From NCBI RefSeq assembly GCF_003315135.1, contig NZ_QNRK01000027.1, positions 32,923-96,922 of the forward strand: a stretch of DNA of 64,000 bases, given 5' to 3'. The DNA is from Roseiarcus fermentans. GTDB taxonomy: Bacteria > Pseudomonadota > Alphaproteobacteria > Rhizobiales > Beijerinckiaceae. Under the pieces are notes generated by a model. The model worked only from the letters and a program-made list of their open reading frames with translations. It was not told where the DNA came from and did not search any database. This document shows positions 50,596 through 59,022 of this stretch, piece after piece (the first letter of the stretch is position 1; every line of letters begins with the position of its first letter). The translations under genes were made by a program, and so were the position numbers.

Positions 50596-51348
50596 ATGCA
50601 TGCTGTCGTTTCCCGAGACGAGTGGCTCGAGGCCCGCGTCGCGCTGCTCGAAGACGAGAAGGAGCTGACGCGGCGCAGCGACGCGCTGGCGCAACGGCGC
50701 CAGGCGTTGCCGTGGGTCCGGATCGACAAGCCCTACGCCTTCGACACCGCCGACGGACCAGCCGGGCTCGCCGACCTGTTCAGGGGCCGCTCGCAGCTTC
50801 TGGTCTACCACTTCATGTTCGGGCCCGACTTCAAGGCCGGCTGTCCGTCCTGTTCGGCGATCGCCGACGGCTTCGACGGGTTCGCGATCCATCTCGCCCA
50901 CCACGATGTGATGCTGTGGGCGGTGTCGCGGGCGCCGCTCGCCAAGCTCCAGGCCTACAAGCAGCGGATGGGCTGGACGTTTCCGTGGGCGTCCTCGTTC
51001 GGCTCCGATTTCAACGCCGATTTCTCGGCGTCGATCACCGAGGCGCAGCAGCGCGACGGCGGCTTCGCATACAATTATCGGCCCGGCGCGCCGATGGCGG
51101 CGACGGCCGCCGCCGGGCCGGTCGCCGAATTCGCCGCGACCACGGGGGCGGACGCCGCGACGTTCATGCGCGAGCGTCCCGGCATGAGCGCCTTCGCGCT
51201 CGAGGAGGGCGTCGTTTACCACACCTACTCCGCCTATGCGCGCGGGCTCGACGGCCTGTGGGGCATGTATCAGTGGCTCGACCGCGCTCCCAAGGGGCGC
51301 AACGAGCAAGGCCTGTGGTGGCGCCGCCACGACGAATATGCGCGCTGA
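50596..51348 (+). CDS. DUF899 thioredoxin-fold protein
   Basis: The 250-residue protein starts MHAVVSRDEWLEARVALLEDEKELTRRSDALAQRRQALPWVRIDKPYAFDT. It has the redox-type stretch YHFMFGPDFKAGCPSCSAIADGF, a CPSC thioredoxin-like motif, and the aromatic-rich end GLWGMYQWLDRAPKGRNEQGLWWRRHDEY. DUF899 proteins are thioredoxin relatives without a settled reaction. AAGGAGG precedes the ATG. The short membrane-protein gene overlaps its end by 11 bases, so the two are co-translated. Confidence 0.93.
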   Translation: MHAVVSRDEWLEARVALLEDEKELTRRSDALAQRRQALPWVRIDKPYAFDTADGPAGLADLFRGRSQLLVYHFMFGPDFKAGCPSCSAIADGFDGFAIHLAHHDVMLWAVSRAPLAKLQAYKQRMGWTFPWASSFGSDFNADFSASITEAQQRDGGFAYNYRPGAPMAATAAAGPVAEFAATTGADAATFMRERPGMSAFALEEGVVYHTYSAYARGLDGLWGMYQWLDRAPKGRNEQGLWWRRHDEYAR

Positions 51349-51640
51349 CGCGGTTGCGCCGGAGCCGGCGACGACCGCCTCTCCCGCCCGGCGCGACGGC
51401 GAACGCCTGCGCGCCGCCGCCCTCGGCGCCGCTCTTGGACTGCGCTTCGCCGCCGCGCCCGTGTTCGCCGCCATGGCGGTCGCGACCCGGGACCAGGGGA
51501 CTGGAGCGCCCTGGCTGTGTTCGGCGACGTCGGGCGGCATGCCGCTCGGCGGCATGGCGACGATGTACTGGCTGATGTGCGCGCTCCACGCGCGGCCCTG
51601 GCTCGTCGCGCTCTCGAATCGCCGTCGGGCGCCCGCCTGA
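51338..51640 (+). CDS. Small membrane protein co-translated with the DUF899 gene
   Basis: The 100-residue protein has an N-terminal Ala/Arg-rich cytoplasmic part and two hydrophobic segments (AAALGAALGLRFAAAPVFAAMAVA and MPLGGMATMYWLMCALHARPWLVAL). The cysteine-containing linker GTGAPWLCSATSG lies between them. I recognise no family. The start overlaps the DUF899 stop, suggesting a joint role. Confidence 0.65.
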   Translation: MRADAVAPEPATTASPARRDGERLRAAALGAALGLRFAAAPVFAAMAVATRDQGTGAPWLCSATSGGMPLGGMATMYWLMCALHARPWLVALSNRRRAPA

Positions 51641-51645
51641 CGCGG

Positions 51646-52917
51646 TCAGCCCGGCGGGAGCGGCGGCGCAGGCTGCGCGAGATGGGCGGGCGGCGGCACG
51701 CGCGACAGCCGCAGCGCCGCCGCGCAAGCCAGGCAGGTGAGCGCCGTGACGAAGGCGGCGACGCCCGGCCAGCCGGCGACGCCGAGCGCCCAGCCGCCGC
51801 ACCAGCCGGCGAGGCTCGAGCCGGCGTAGTAGAAGAACAGGTAGAGCGCGCTCGCCTGCGCCTGCGCCGTCGCGGCGCGAAGCCCGATCCAGCTCGACGC
51901 GATCGAGTGGCCGGCGAAGAACCCGACCGTCACCAGCGCGACGCCGGCGATCGTCACCCACAGGCTGCTCGACAGGGTCGCCAGCGCGCCGAGCGGCATC
52001 AGCGCCACCGCGGGCAGAATGACCTTGCGCCGGCCGAACCGCCCGGAGAGATCGCCCGCGACGGTCGAAGCGACCGTGCCCAGCAGATAGAGAACGAAGA
52101 CGAAGCCGATCGCGGTCTGGCTCAGCGAGAACGGCGGCGCGGCGAGGCGGAAGCCGATGTAGTTGTAGGTGGTGACGAACGCGCCCATCAGCAGGAAGCC
52201 GAGCGCGAACAGGAGTCGGAGCCCCGGATCGGCGCAATGCATCCGGATCGCCGGCCAAAGCGCGACCAGTTCCGCGCGCGGCAGGGCGCGCCGCTCGCGC
52301 GGCAAGGCGAAGGCGAAGGCCGTCGCGCAGGCGACGGAGGCCGCGCCGAGCGCCGCTAGCGCCCAGCGCCAGCCCGCCGCTTCCGCGATCGCCGCCGTCG
52401 CCAGGCGGCCCCCCATGCCGCCGAAGGTGTTGCCGGCGATGAACAGGCCCATCGACAGGCCGACCGCCGTCCGATCCATCTCCTCGGCGAGATAGGCCAT
52501 GGCGACGGCCGGCAATCCCGCCAGCGTCAACCCGGTCAGGGCGCGAAAGGCGATCAGCGCCGGCCAGTTCGGCGCGGCCGCCGCGGCCAGGGTGGTCGCG
52601 GCCGCGGCGAAGAGCGCGACGGCCATCACCCGCTTGCGCCCGTAGGCGTCCGACAGCGCCCCCGCCCCGAACATGGCGAAAGCGAGAACGCCGGTCGTGG
52701 CCGAGAGCGACAGGCTCGCCGAGGCGGGGCTCAGGGAAAAATCGCGGGCGAATTCCGGCAGCAGCGGCTGCACGCAATAGAGCAGCGCGAAGGTGGCCAG
52801 GCCCGAGAGGAACAGGGCGAAGCTCACCCGCCAGAACCGCGCCTCCCCACGCAGCAGCGGCGGCCCCGGCGGTTCGGACCCGGCGTTGTGGCGCGCGGCG
52901 TCGACCCCTGTCGTCAT
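51646..52917 (-). CDS. MFS transporter, YnfM-like
   Basis: The 423-residue transporter has 12 hydrophobic segments: FWRVSFALFLSGLATFALLYCVQPLLPEFARDFSLSPASASLSLS, then the MFS loop GALSDAYGRKRVMAVALF, a central linker, and SGRFGRRKVILPAVALMPLG in the second half. The ordering and QPLLPEFARDF motif match the YnfM/arabinose-efflux-like exporters. The substrate is unknown. It converges on the small membrane-protein gene, with 5 bases between the stops. Confidence 0.9.
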   Translation of the reverse strand: MTTGVDAARHNAGSEPPGPPLLRGEARFWRVSFALFLSGLATFALLYCVQPLLPEFARDFSLSPASASLSLSATTGVLAFAMFGAGALSDAYGRKRVMAVALFAAAATTLAAAAAPNWPALIAFRALTGLTLAGLPAVAMAYLAEEMDRTAVGLSMGLFIAGNTFGGMGGRLATAAIAEAAGWRWALAALGAASVACATAFAFALPRERRALPRAELVALWPAIRMHCADPGLRLLFALGFLLMGAFVTTYNYIGFRLAAPPFSLSQTAIGFVFVLYLLGTVASTVAGDLSGRFGRRKVILPAVALMPLGALATLSSSLWVTIAGVALVTVGFFAGHSIASSWIGLRAATAQAQASALYLFFYYAGSSLAGWCGGWALGVAGWPGVAAFVTALTCLACAAALRLSRVPPPAHLAQPAPPLPPG

Positions 52918-52959
52918 GGCGCTTTCGCCGCGGTCGAAGGCTGAGCCGACCGTCCGGCG

Positions 52960-53730
52960 CTACTCCTTGCCCATCACCGCCAGAACCTGCTCGAGCGGCG
53001 CCGGCGAGGTCTGAAACAGGCCCGAATAAGGGCTCGACAGTTCGATGATGAGGTAGAACGCCGACGCGATCGCCGCCGCCCCGGTCAGGACGCCAAGCAC
53101 CGCCGTGACGCTTCCCTTCGACATGAGGCCGTAGCCCAGGAACAGGAAGAACGTCCAGACGACGACGGTGAGCACCAGCGGATAGCTGATCGGCGCCGAC
53201 AGCGCGAACGACATCTGGAGCCGCGCCTGGCCCATCGCGTCCCCCGCCGCCTTCGCCTCCGCCAGCGCCTGGGTCTGGGCCACGTTCGTGGGATGCAGCG
53301 CGTTGAGCGCGGCCTCGCGCAGGCGCAGATTGCGCAGCGCCGCCGCGAAATTGTTGGCCACGAAATTGGCGTCGGTGTCGTCGGCGGACCAGATCTCGTC
53401 GATCGACTTGCCGACCCCGTCGCGCAACGCCAGGCGGATCGGATTGGCGTCCGGCCCGTAGTCGGCCAACGCCAGATCGAACTGCAGCACCCTGGCGGCG
53501 AGGGTCTGAATCGCCGTGTTCTGCCCGGCGTAGACGCCGTAGGCGGTCCAGATCAGCAGGCCGAGCACCAGCGCCGACAACAGGGTCAAGAGGCCGACCA
53601 CGGCGCCGATCATGTCGCGCGGGCCCCCGGTGGTGTGTCTCTCCGGCAGCACCCGCTGAAGGATGAGGCCGATCGAGCCGCCGGCGAAGACGGCGATGGC
53701 GATCGCGAACGCGAGCTTTTCCGAGCTCAT
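52960..53730 (-). CDS. DUF4239 (bestrophin-like) membrane protein
   Basis: The 256-residue protein has four hydrophobic segments: AFAIAIAVFAGGSIGLILQRVLPER, DMIGAVVGLLTLLSALVLGLLIWTAYGVY, SYPLVLTVVVWTFFLFLGYGLMS and VLGVLTGAAAIASAFYLIIELSSPYSG. The soluble middle carries SIDEIWSADDTDANFVANNF. This is the complete version of the gene cut off at the window start, to which it is clearly related. The function is unknown; an ion-channel-like role is only suggested by the fold similarity. Confidence 0.88.
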   Translation of the reverse strand: MSSEKLAFAIAIAVFAGGSIGLILQRVLPERHTTGGPRDMIGAVVGLLTLLSALVLGLLIWTAYGVYAGQNTAIQTLAARVLQFDLALADYGPDANPIRLALRDGVGKSIDEIWSADDTDANFVANNFAAALRNLRLREAALNALHPTNVAQTQALAEAKAAGDAMGQARLQMSFALSAPISYPLVLTVVVWTFFLFLGYGLMSKGSVTAVLGVLTGAAAIASAFYLIIELSSPYSGLFQTSPAPLEQVLAVMGKE

Positions 53731-53854
53731 TCCCTGTTTTTTCCAGACATGTTTGCCAGCAAGTCGCCGCCCTTACCCCCGCCGGAGCGCGAACGCAACC
53801 GCCCGTCGACGGCCGCGGCGCGGCCGGCCGTTCGTCTCCGGCCGGCCGGGCGCC

Positions 53855-55270
53855 TCAGGCGGCGCGCACCGCGCCGACCCTGAGCGCCGCGATCGCCTTC
53901 CGGCGCGATTCGGCGATCGCGTTGACGTCGCGGGCGAAGGACGGGTTGTCGCCGATCGCGGCGACGAACTCCGCCCGCGGAATGACCACCACGTCGGCGT
54001 TCGTCTCCGCGACGATCCGAACCGGGCTCGCCGTCCCGGCGAGCGTTTCCGTCAGCACCAGCAACTGTCCCGCGCCGACGGTCTCGACGCGCACGAGGTC
54101 GCCGGCGATCGGCAGGAGCACCGTCAGCGAACCCGCGGCGACGATGGCGACCTCCGGCGGCGCCTGCCCCTCGAGCAGGAGCTGGTCGCCGCGCCGATAC
54201 CGGCGCAAGGCGCCGGGCGTGACGAGGCGGCGAAGCACCTCCGGATGGCGGCGGACCGCGCCGCTGTCGCGCACGAGGCTCAGCGTGTCGGGCGGGAGGA
54301 AAAACAGCGAGTCCCGCGGGCTTTGCAGCGGGATGCCGCGCCGTTGCGCGACAAACCAGAACCGCGACAGGAACTCGTCCTTCGGTCCCGAGGTGGCGCC
54401 CGGATCGCCGACCGGAAGCACGACCTGGTAGCTCACGCGCTGATCCTGGATTCCGGTGACGAGGCACTTCGGCTTCGTGCCGGGAGGGCCTCCCGGGACC
54501 TGCTCGGCCGCCTCCAGCATGGCGGCGCGCGCCTCCTCGGGGGACACCTCGACTCCCAGGGTCAGAGTGAGCGACGTCGTTCCGCCCTGCCCGGCGCGGG
54601 CGCTGATCACGACGTTTCCCTTCGCCAGCGTGCTGTTGGCGACGATCGTGGTCGTTCCGCCGGCGTCGATCAGCGTCGCGCTGCGCCAGTCGAAGGCGAC
54701 GACGCGCTGCGGGCGTCCGTCGACCGTGATCCAGTCGCCGATCTCGAACTTGCGCGCCGACAGCAGCCCGAGGCCCGACAGCATGTTGCCGAGGAACTCC
54801 TGCAACGCGAAGCCGAGAACGATCGAGCCGACGCCCATGGCTGCGAACAGGCTGCCGAGGTTGATGTCCCAGATCCGGGAGATCACCACCGCGCCCCACA
54901 GCAGCGCGATGCCGATGCGAACCGTGTCGAGCAGCAGCTTGGGCGCCCGGCGATCGTCGCCGATCAGCCAGGCCAGCAGGGCCTGGATCACCTTGAGGGT
55001 GATGTAGAGCGCGATCAGCGCGAAGGCCGTCTGCGCGATTCGAACGGCGACGTTGTCGGGCGGCGCTCCGGCGAGCTGTGTCAGGATCAGCCAGACGGCG
55101 CCCGCGGGCAGGAGCCCGTAGACCGTCTCGCGCACGATCGCCGCGCCGAACGGATCGCGCCGGTCGAGGACGCGCGCGCCCTCGATCGCGGCCACCGCGG
55201 CGAGCGGATAGATCAGGATGAACAGGAACGGCCACCACGGGCCGTTGAAGAGGTCGCCGATCCAGGTCAT
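53855..55270 (-). CDS. MscS-type channel with C-terminal cyclic-nucleotide-binding-like domain
   Basis: This 471-residue inner-membrane channel has four to five hydrophobic segments, with the MscS pore stretch AAMGVGSIVLGFALQEFLGNMLSGLGLL (about 145-175). The beta domain contains FEIGDWITVDGRPQRVVAFDWRSATLIDAGGTTTIVANSTLAKG. The C-terminal domain (about 350-465, RRYRRGDQLLLEGQAPPEVAIVAAGSLTVLLPI) has the Crp-like jelly roll. Its phosphate-binding cassette is altered (LTETLAGTASPVRIVAET): the usual FGE is not intact and the key Arg is displaced. Such proteins are bacterial cyclic-nucleotide-gated MscS relatives. The start overlaps the stop of the cyclase-like gene by four bases. Confidence 0.9.
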   Translation of the reverse strand: MTWIGDLFNGPWWPFLFILIYPLAAVAAIEGARVLDRRDPFGAAIVRETVYGLLPAGAVWLILTQLAGAPPDNVAVRIAQTAFALIALYITLKVIQALLAWLIGDDRRAPKLLLDTVRIGIALLWGAVVISRIWDINLGSLFAAMGVGSIVLGFALQEFLGNMLSGLGLLSARKFEIGDWITVDGRPQRVVAFDWRSATLIDAGGTTTIVANSTLAKGNVVISARAGQGGTTSLTLTLGVEVSPEEARAAMLEAAEQVPGGPPGTKPKCLVTGIQDQRVSYQVVLPVGDPGATSGPKDEFLSRFWFVAQRRGIPLQSPRDSLFFLPPDTLSLVRDSGAVRRHPEVLRRLVTPGALRRYRRGDQLLLEGQAPPEVAIVAAGSLTVLLPIAGDLVRVETVGAGQLLVLTETLAGTASPVRIVAETNADVVVIPRAEFVAAIGDNPSFARDVNAIAESRRKAIAALRVGAVRAA

Positions 55271-57402
55271 TGCGCGGCCTCCGCCACGGCCTGCGACAGC
55301 GGCAGCGACCAGCTCGCGATGCGGCCCGACGGCCCGTTCTCGACCGGCGGACACGGCTGAAGGCCGTCGACGCCGCCGAGGAGGGCGAAGGCGCTCTCAT
55401 CGACCCACGCGGTCTGCGGCGCGGCCGCGGCCGCCAGCCGCCGCGCCACGCCGAGCGTGCGGCCCCACACGTCATAGGGCGCATGCCCGGCCGAAAACAC
55501 CAGCACGTCGAGGTCGCCGGACGCCACGCCGAACCTCAGGGACACGTCCCGGACCCAGTCCGCGCCGAGGCGGGAGACCCCCCGCGCCGACTCGCGAATC
55601 CAGGCGAGCGTCCGGTCGGCGTGATCGAAGCGGGGAGACGACAATCCGCAGACGGCGACATAGCTGCCACCGAGCGCGTGCACCGGCTCGATTCCGCAGG
55701 CGGTCGCCGTCGCGAGCAGGACGTCGAACAGCGCATTGAGGCGCTCGCGGGCTTCATCAGCCGAAATCGGCGCGTCCGGCGTCTCGATCCCGTCGAACAG
55801 ACACACCGCCACGGTCACGTTCGAGACGGTCTCGGCGGTCGTCTCGACGCCGCGTTGCAGCCGCTCGGCGACCGTCGCCGGATACATGCTGCGGACCATC
55901 TGCTCCTTTTCCCGATTCAGGACGCGGATCGCCTGGTCACGCGCATCGATCTCGTCCGCCATCGCGTTGTAGCCCGTCTCGAGATCGCCGAATTCGTCCG
56001 AACTCGTGACCGGGACGCGCCGCAGCTCGCGCTTGTCGCGGAAGGACACCATCGCCGCCAGGATCCCGCGGATCGGCCGGGTGAACACCGACGCGCACCC
56101 GAGCGCGAACAGGGTCAGGGCGACCGCCGCCAGCGCCGCCGCCGCCAGAAGGTCCCGCCGCAGGGTCGTCACCGGCGCGAGCGCTTCGTCGGAATCCTGT
56201 TCCGCGACGATGGCCCAGCGCAGGCCGGCCACTTCGATCGGCCCGTAGGCCCCGATCACCGCTTTCCCGCGATAATCGTTGTAGCGGGCGACGCCGATCT
56301 GGTTATGGAACGCTTTCTCCACGCCGTCGGTCTTGACCGGAAGGTAGAGGATGGTGGACTTGAACGCCTCGATCCCTTTGATCGTCGCCTCGGGCAGGCC
56401 CGCGGACTTGAGGTCGGCGGACAGGGCCTCGGGATGCTCCTGCGCAAAGCGCGACTGGCTGCGCATGAGACGGTCTTCGCCCACCAGGTAGACTTCCCCG
56501 GTCTCCCCCTGCCCGCTCTCGCGCCAACGTCCGCCGTCGGTGAGAAGCCGGTTCATCGCCTCGATATCGAGTTGCGCGACCATCACCGCGATCGTTCGCC
56601 CGTCGACCACGATCGGGACCGCGGTGAAGAACTGCGGCCCGAATCCCGAGGGGGGATAGGGCGTCAGGTCCTGAACCACCGCCTTGCCGCCGTTGCGCGG
56701 GTCGAGCGCGCGCTCGACGATCTGCGCGAAGCCGGACCGCCCGAAGGGGTTGGTCTTGACGTTGCTGAGGAAATCGACTTCCTTTTCGACAGTGTAGAAA
56801 ACGTCGCCGGTCTCGGGGTCGACGAGGTTGATGTCGTAGAAACCGACCGAATCGACGAAATGCTTGAGGATCGGGTGGAAACGGGCGTGGACCTGGTCGT
56901 AGGCGTCGCCGCCGGGGGCGGCGACGAGCCCGTCCTTGCGTCCCGGATCGTTCGGGTTGCGGGCGATGTAGTCAGCCTGAAGCCGCCTCGACGTCGGGTC
57001 CTGCGGAACCAGCTTCGCGGCCTCCGCGTGACCCCCGGCGATCCTGTCGATCCTGGGGACGAAGTTCTTCTGGTACCAGGCCTCCAGGGCCGTGTCGGCC
57101 GCGCCCTGCGCCGCCGGATCGGCCGGCGCGGCGCGCACGGCCTTGAGCGCAGCGAGAAACGCTGCGCTCGCCTCGGCGACCACCGGGAAGCCGCCGGCGG
57201 CGTCCGTCAGCCGCAACTGGTTGCGAACGTAGGATTCGACCCTCTGCCGTTTCGCTTCCCGCTGCGCGGTCAACTGCTGTTCGATGGAAGCCGTCAACGC
57301 CGTATAGCCGGTGCGATAGCCGAGCGCGCCCCCGATCGCGAGACAGACGAGCCCCAGCGGCAAGAGCGTCAGAATGATCTTGGAACGCAGCGACAACCGC
57401 AT
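55267..57402 (-). CDS. Cache-HAMP sensor with degenerate class III nucleotide-cyclase domain
   Basis: The 711-residue protein has TM1 at about 10-30 and a periplasmic dCache-like sensor (about 35-395, with VGFYDINLVDPETGDVFYTVEKEVDF). TM2 and HAMP (about 420-500, FTRPIRGILAAMVSFRDKRELRRVPVTSSDEFGDL) follow, then a cyclase homology domain (about 530-690). D537 (CLFDGIE) matches the first metal Asp. The second metal Asp is Gly579 (HALGGSYVAVCGL against the usual KTIGDxYMAxxGL), and the base-reading Lys is His575. In YDVWGRTLGVARRL the usual Asp and Asn are Arg648 and Gly651. Catalysis is therefore unlikely. It is translationally coupled to the MscS-type channel, so it may signal by binding rather than synthesis. 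Confidence 0.88.
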   Translation of the reverse strand: MRLSLRSKIILTLLPLGLVCLAIGGALGYRTGYTALTASIEQQLTAQREAKRQRVESYVRNQLRLTDAAGGFPVVAEASAAFLAALKAVRAAPADPAAQGAADTALEAWYQKNFVPRIDRIAGGHAEAAKLVPQDPTSRRLQADYIARNPNDPGRKDGLVAAPGGDAYDQVHARFHPILKHFVDSVGFYDINLVDPETGDVFYTVEKEVDFLSNVKTNPFGRSGFAQIVERALDPRNGGKAVVQDLTPYPPSGFGPQFFTAVPIVVDGRTIAVMVAQLDIEAMNRLLTDGGRWRESGQGETGEVYLVGEDRLMRSQSRFAQEHPEALSADLKSAGLPEATIKGIEAFKSTILYLPVKTDGVEKAFHNQIGVARYNDYRGKAVIGAYGPIEVAGLRWAIVAEQDSDEALAPVTTLRRDLLAAAALAAVALTLFALGCASVFTRPIRGILAAMVSFRDKRELRRVPVTSSDEFGDLETGYNAMADEIDARDQAIRVLNREKEQMVRSMYPATVAERLQRGVETTAETVSNVTVAVCLFDGIETPDAPISADEARERLNALFDVLLATATACGIEPVHALGGSYVAVCGLSSPRFDHADRTLAWIRESARGVSRLGADWVRDVSLRFGVASGDLDVLVFSAGHAPYDVWGRTLGVARRLAAAAAPQTAWVDESAFALLGGVDGLQPCPPVENGPSGRIASWSLPLSQAVAEAAQ

Positions 57403-57647
57403 GAAGGCCCCGACCTGCGATCGTGTTGACGTAACGGAACGGTCGCAGTTGACGGCGTAGCAGAGGGCCAGCCGCCCACACAAGCCCCGCGAATATCGGC
57501 CATTTTCGCACCGTCGGACCGGAGCGCCCGGCGTTCGTCGGCTGCGCGGCGAAGGCGCCGGCGACCCGGGCGATCCCGACGAGAAAGGCGCAACGCCGGC
57601 ACGACGCACGGTCTCGCCGCTCGGGTCGACTCCGTCCGCCGAAGCGC

Positions 57648-58229
57648 TCAGCGGCCGGACGACATGGGCGCGCGCCCGTTCGCAGCGCGCCTGCGCGCCG
57701 CGAACCGCGCCGCCCGCCGGGCCGTCCCCCCGGACGGCCGCCGCAGCAGCCCCGAGGCGCGCGCCCGCCAGCGCGCGACGATCGCCCTGGCCGCGCGCCG
57801 GTAGGGCGCGACGATCCGGTCGGCCCAGTCGTGCACGGCCAGGATCCGGTCGAACGTCCAGACGAACCACGGCATCGTCATCAGGCGATGCCTCGTCAGG
57901 TCGAAAATCGCCGGAATGACCGCGATCGACAGCGTCTTCAGCACGATCCAGGCGATCGCGCCCCAGAAAACGTAGCCCATGGCGATCGCCACGGTCGCCA
58001 CGACCAGCAGCGGCTCGACGATCAGGAACGGCACCAGAAACACGAGGAGCGCCAGCGGCGCGGGCAGAAAGTCGATCGCCGCGACGAGGGCGGCCTTCAG
58101 CTGCCTCAACGGCAGACGGGCGGCGACCCACGCGCCGACCGCGGCCAGCGCGTCCCAGACCCAGGCGGCGAAGAGAAAACCCATCGCCAGCGCGAGAAGC
58201 GCCGTGCGCCGCACCGTGTGACGCTTCAT
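57648..58229 (-). CDS. Membrane protein, unknown function
   Basis: The 193-residue protein has three or four hydrophobic segments (RRTALLALAMGFLFAAWVWDALAAV, AAIDFLPAPLALLVFLVPFLIVEPLLVVATVAIAMGYVFWGAIAWIVLKTL). A conserved-looking DLTRHRLMTMPWFVWTFDRILAVHDWAD follows, and a long Arg/Ala-rich cytoplasmic tail. The family is not recognised with certainty, but the RLMTMPWFVW...DRxLAxHDW pattern is distinctive. The ATG at 58229 was chosen over the frame start at 58436 because the extension is basic and unstructured. About 245 bases without a feature lie downstream, before the cyclase-like gene. Confidence 0.7.
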   Translation of the reverse strand: MKRHTVRRTALLALAMGFLFAAWVWDALAAVGAWVAARLPLRQLKAALVAAIDFLPAPLALLVFLVPFLIVEPLLVVATVAIAMGYVFWGAIAWIVLKTLSIAVIPAIFDLTRHRLMTMPWFVWTFDRILAVHDWADRIVAPYRRAARAIVARWRARASGLLRRPSGGTARRAARFAARRRAANGRAPMSSGR

Positions 58230-58486
58230 CAAGGACAGGACCCGATCAGGAGAAAAAACCGGCAGACGATCCGTGCGAGCCGGATCACGAAGTCGTGAAG
58301 ATGCCCGCCGAAGCCGTCGAAGGCAAGGCGTATCGCGCCGCAATATGGCCATGAAAGGGCTGTTAACGCTCACCGCCCGCGTTTCACGCCATGGCGCCAG
58401 CACCGGAACGGCAGGGTCGCCGGAACCTCGCCTCAACGCCCGGCCGTTCGGCGATATCAGCGTTTCGTTCGGTCAGGAGCATTGGC

Positions 58487-59011
58487 ATGGCTGCGGTTCG
58501 ATCGAGGATTTCGCTGGCGCTGGTCGGGCTCGTGGCGCTGGCCCTGAGCGCCGCCGGATGCGCGCGCCATGGCGCGGACAGCGACCTCGCCGCAGGCGCT
58601 CAAGGGGCGGGCGCCGGCGCCGGCTACGGCGCCGCCGGCCCGGGCAGCGTGCAGGACTTCAGTCAGAGCGTGGGCGACCGGGTGTTCTTCGACAGCGACC
58701 AGACGGACCTGTCGGCGACCGCGCAGGCGACCCTCGACAAGCAGGCCGCCTGGCTCAACCAGTACAACCGCTATACGTTCACCATCGAGGGCCACGCCGA
58801 CGAGCGCGGCACCCGCGAATACAATTTCGCGCTCGGCGCCCGCCGCGCCCAGACCGTGCACGACTATCTCGCCGCCAAGGGCGTGTCGGCGTCGCGGATG
58901 AGGACGATCAGCTATGGCAAGGAGCGGCCGGTGGCGGTGTGCGACGACATCTCGTGCTGGTCGCAGAACCGCCGCGCGGTGACGGTGCTGAACGGCGCGC
59001 CCGGAAGCTGA
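58487..59011 (+). CDS. pal: Peptidoglycan-associated lipoprotein Pal
   Basis: This 174-residue outer-membrane lipoprotein has a signal and lipobox (ALVGLVALALSAAGC, lipidated C25). The OmpA-like peptidoglycan-binding domain contains DRVFFDSDQTDLSATAQATLDKQAAWL, FTIEGHADERGTREYNFALGARRAQTVHDYL and SYGKERPVAVCDDISCWSQNRRAV. It belongs to the Tol-Pal envelope constriction system. cpoB follows after 11 bases and then tilS. The tolQRAB genes are not in the window. GGAG precedes the ATG. Confidence 0.97.
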   Translation: MAAVRSRISLALVGLVALALSAAGCARHGADSDLAAGAQGAGAGAGYGAAGPGSVQDFSQSVGDRVFFDSDQTDLSATAQATLDKQAAWLNQYNRYTFTIEGHADERGTREYNFALGARRAQTVHDYLAAKGVSASRMRTISYGKERPVAVCDDISCWSQNRRAVTVLNGAPGS

Positions 59012-59022
59012 TCGGCGTGGCC

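Noticed and set aside
55270..57429. 719-residue forward frame antisense to the cyclase-like gene
   Set aside because: No domains, Arg/Asp-rich; the reverse strand has clear TM, HAMP and cyclase-like motifs.
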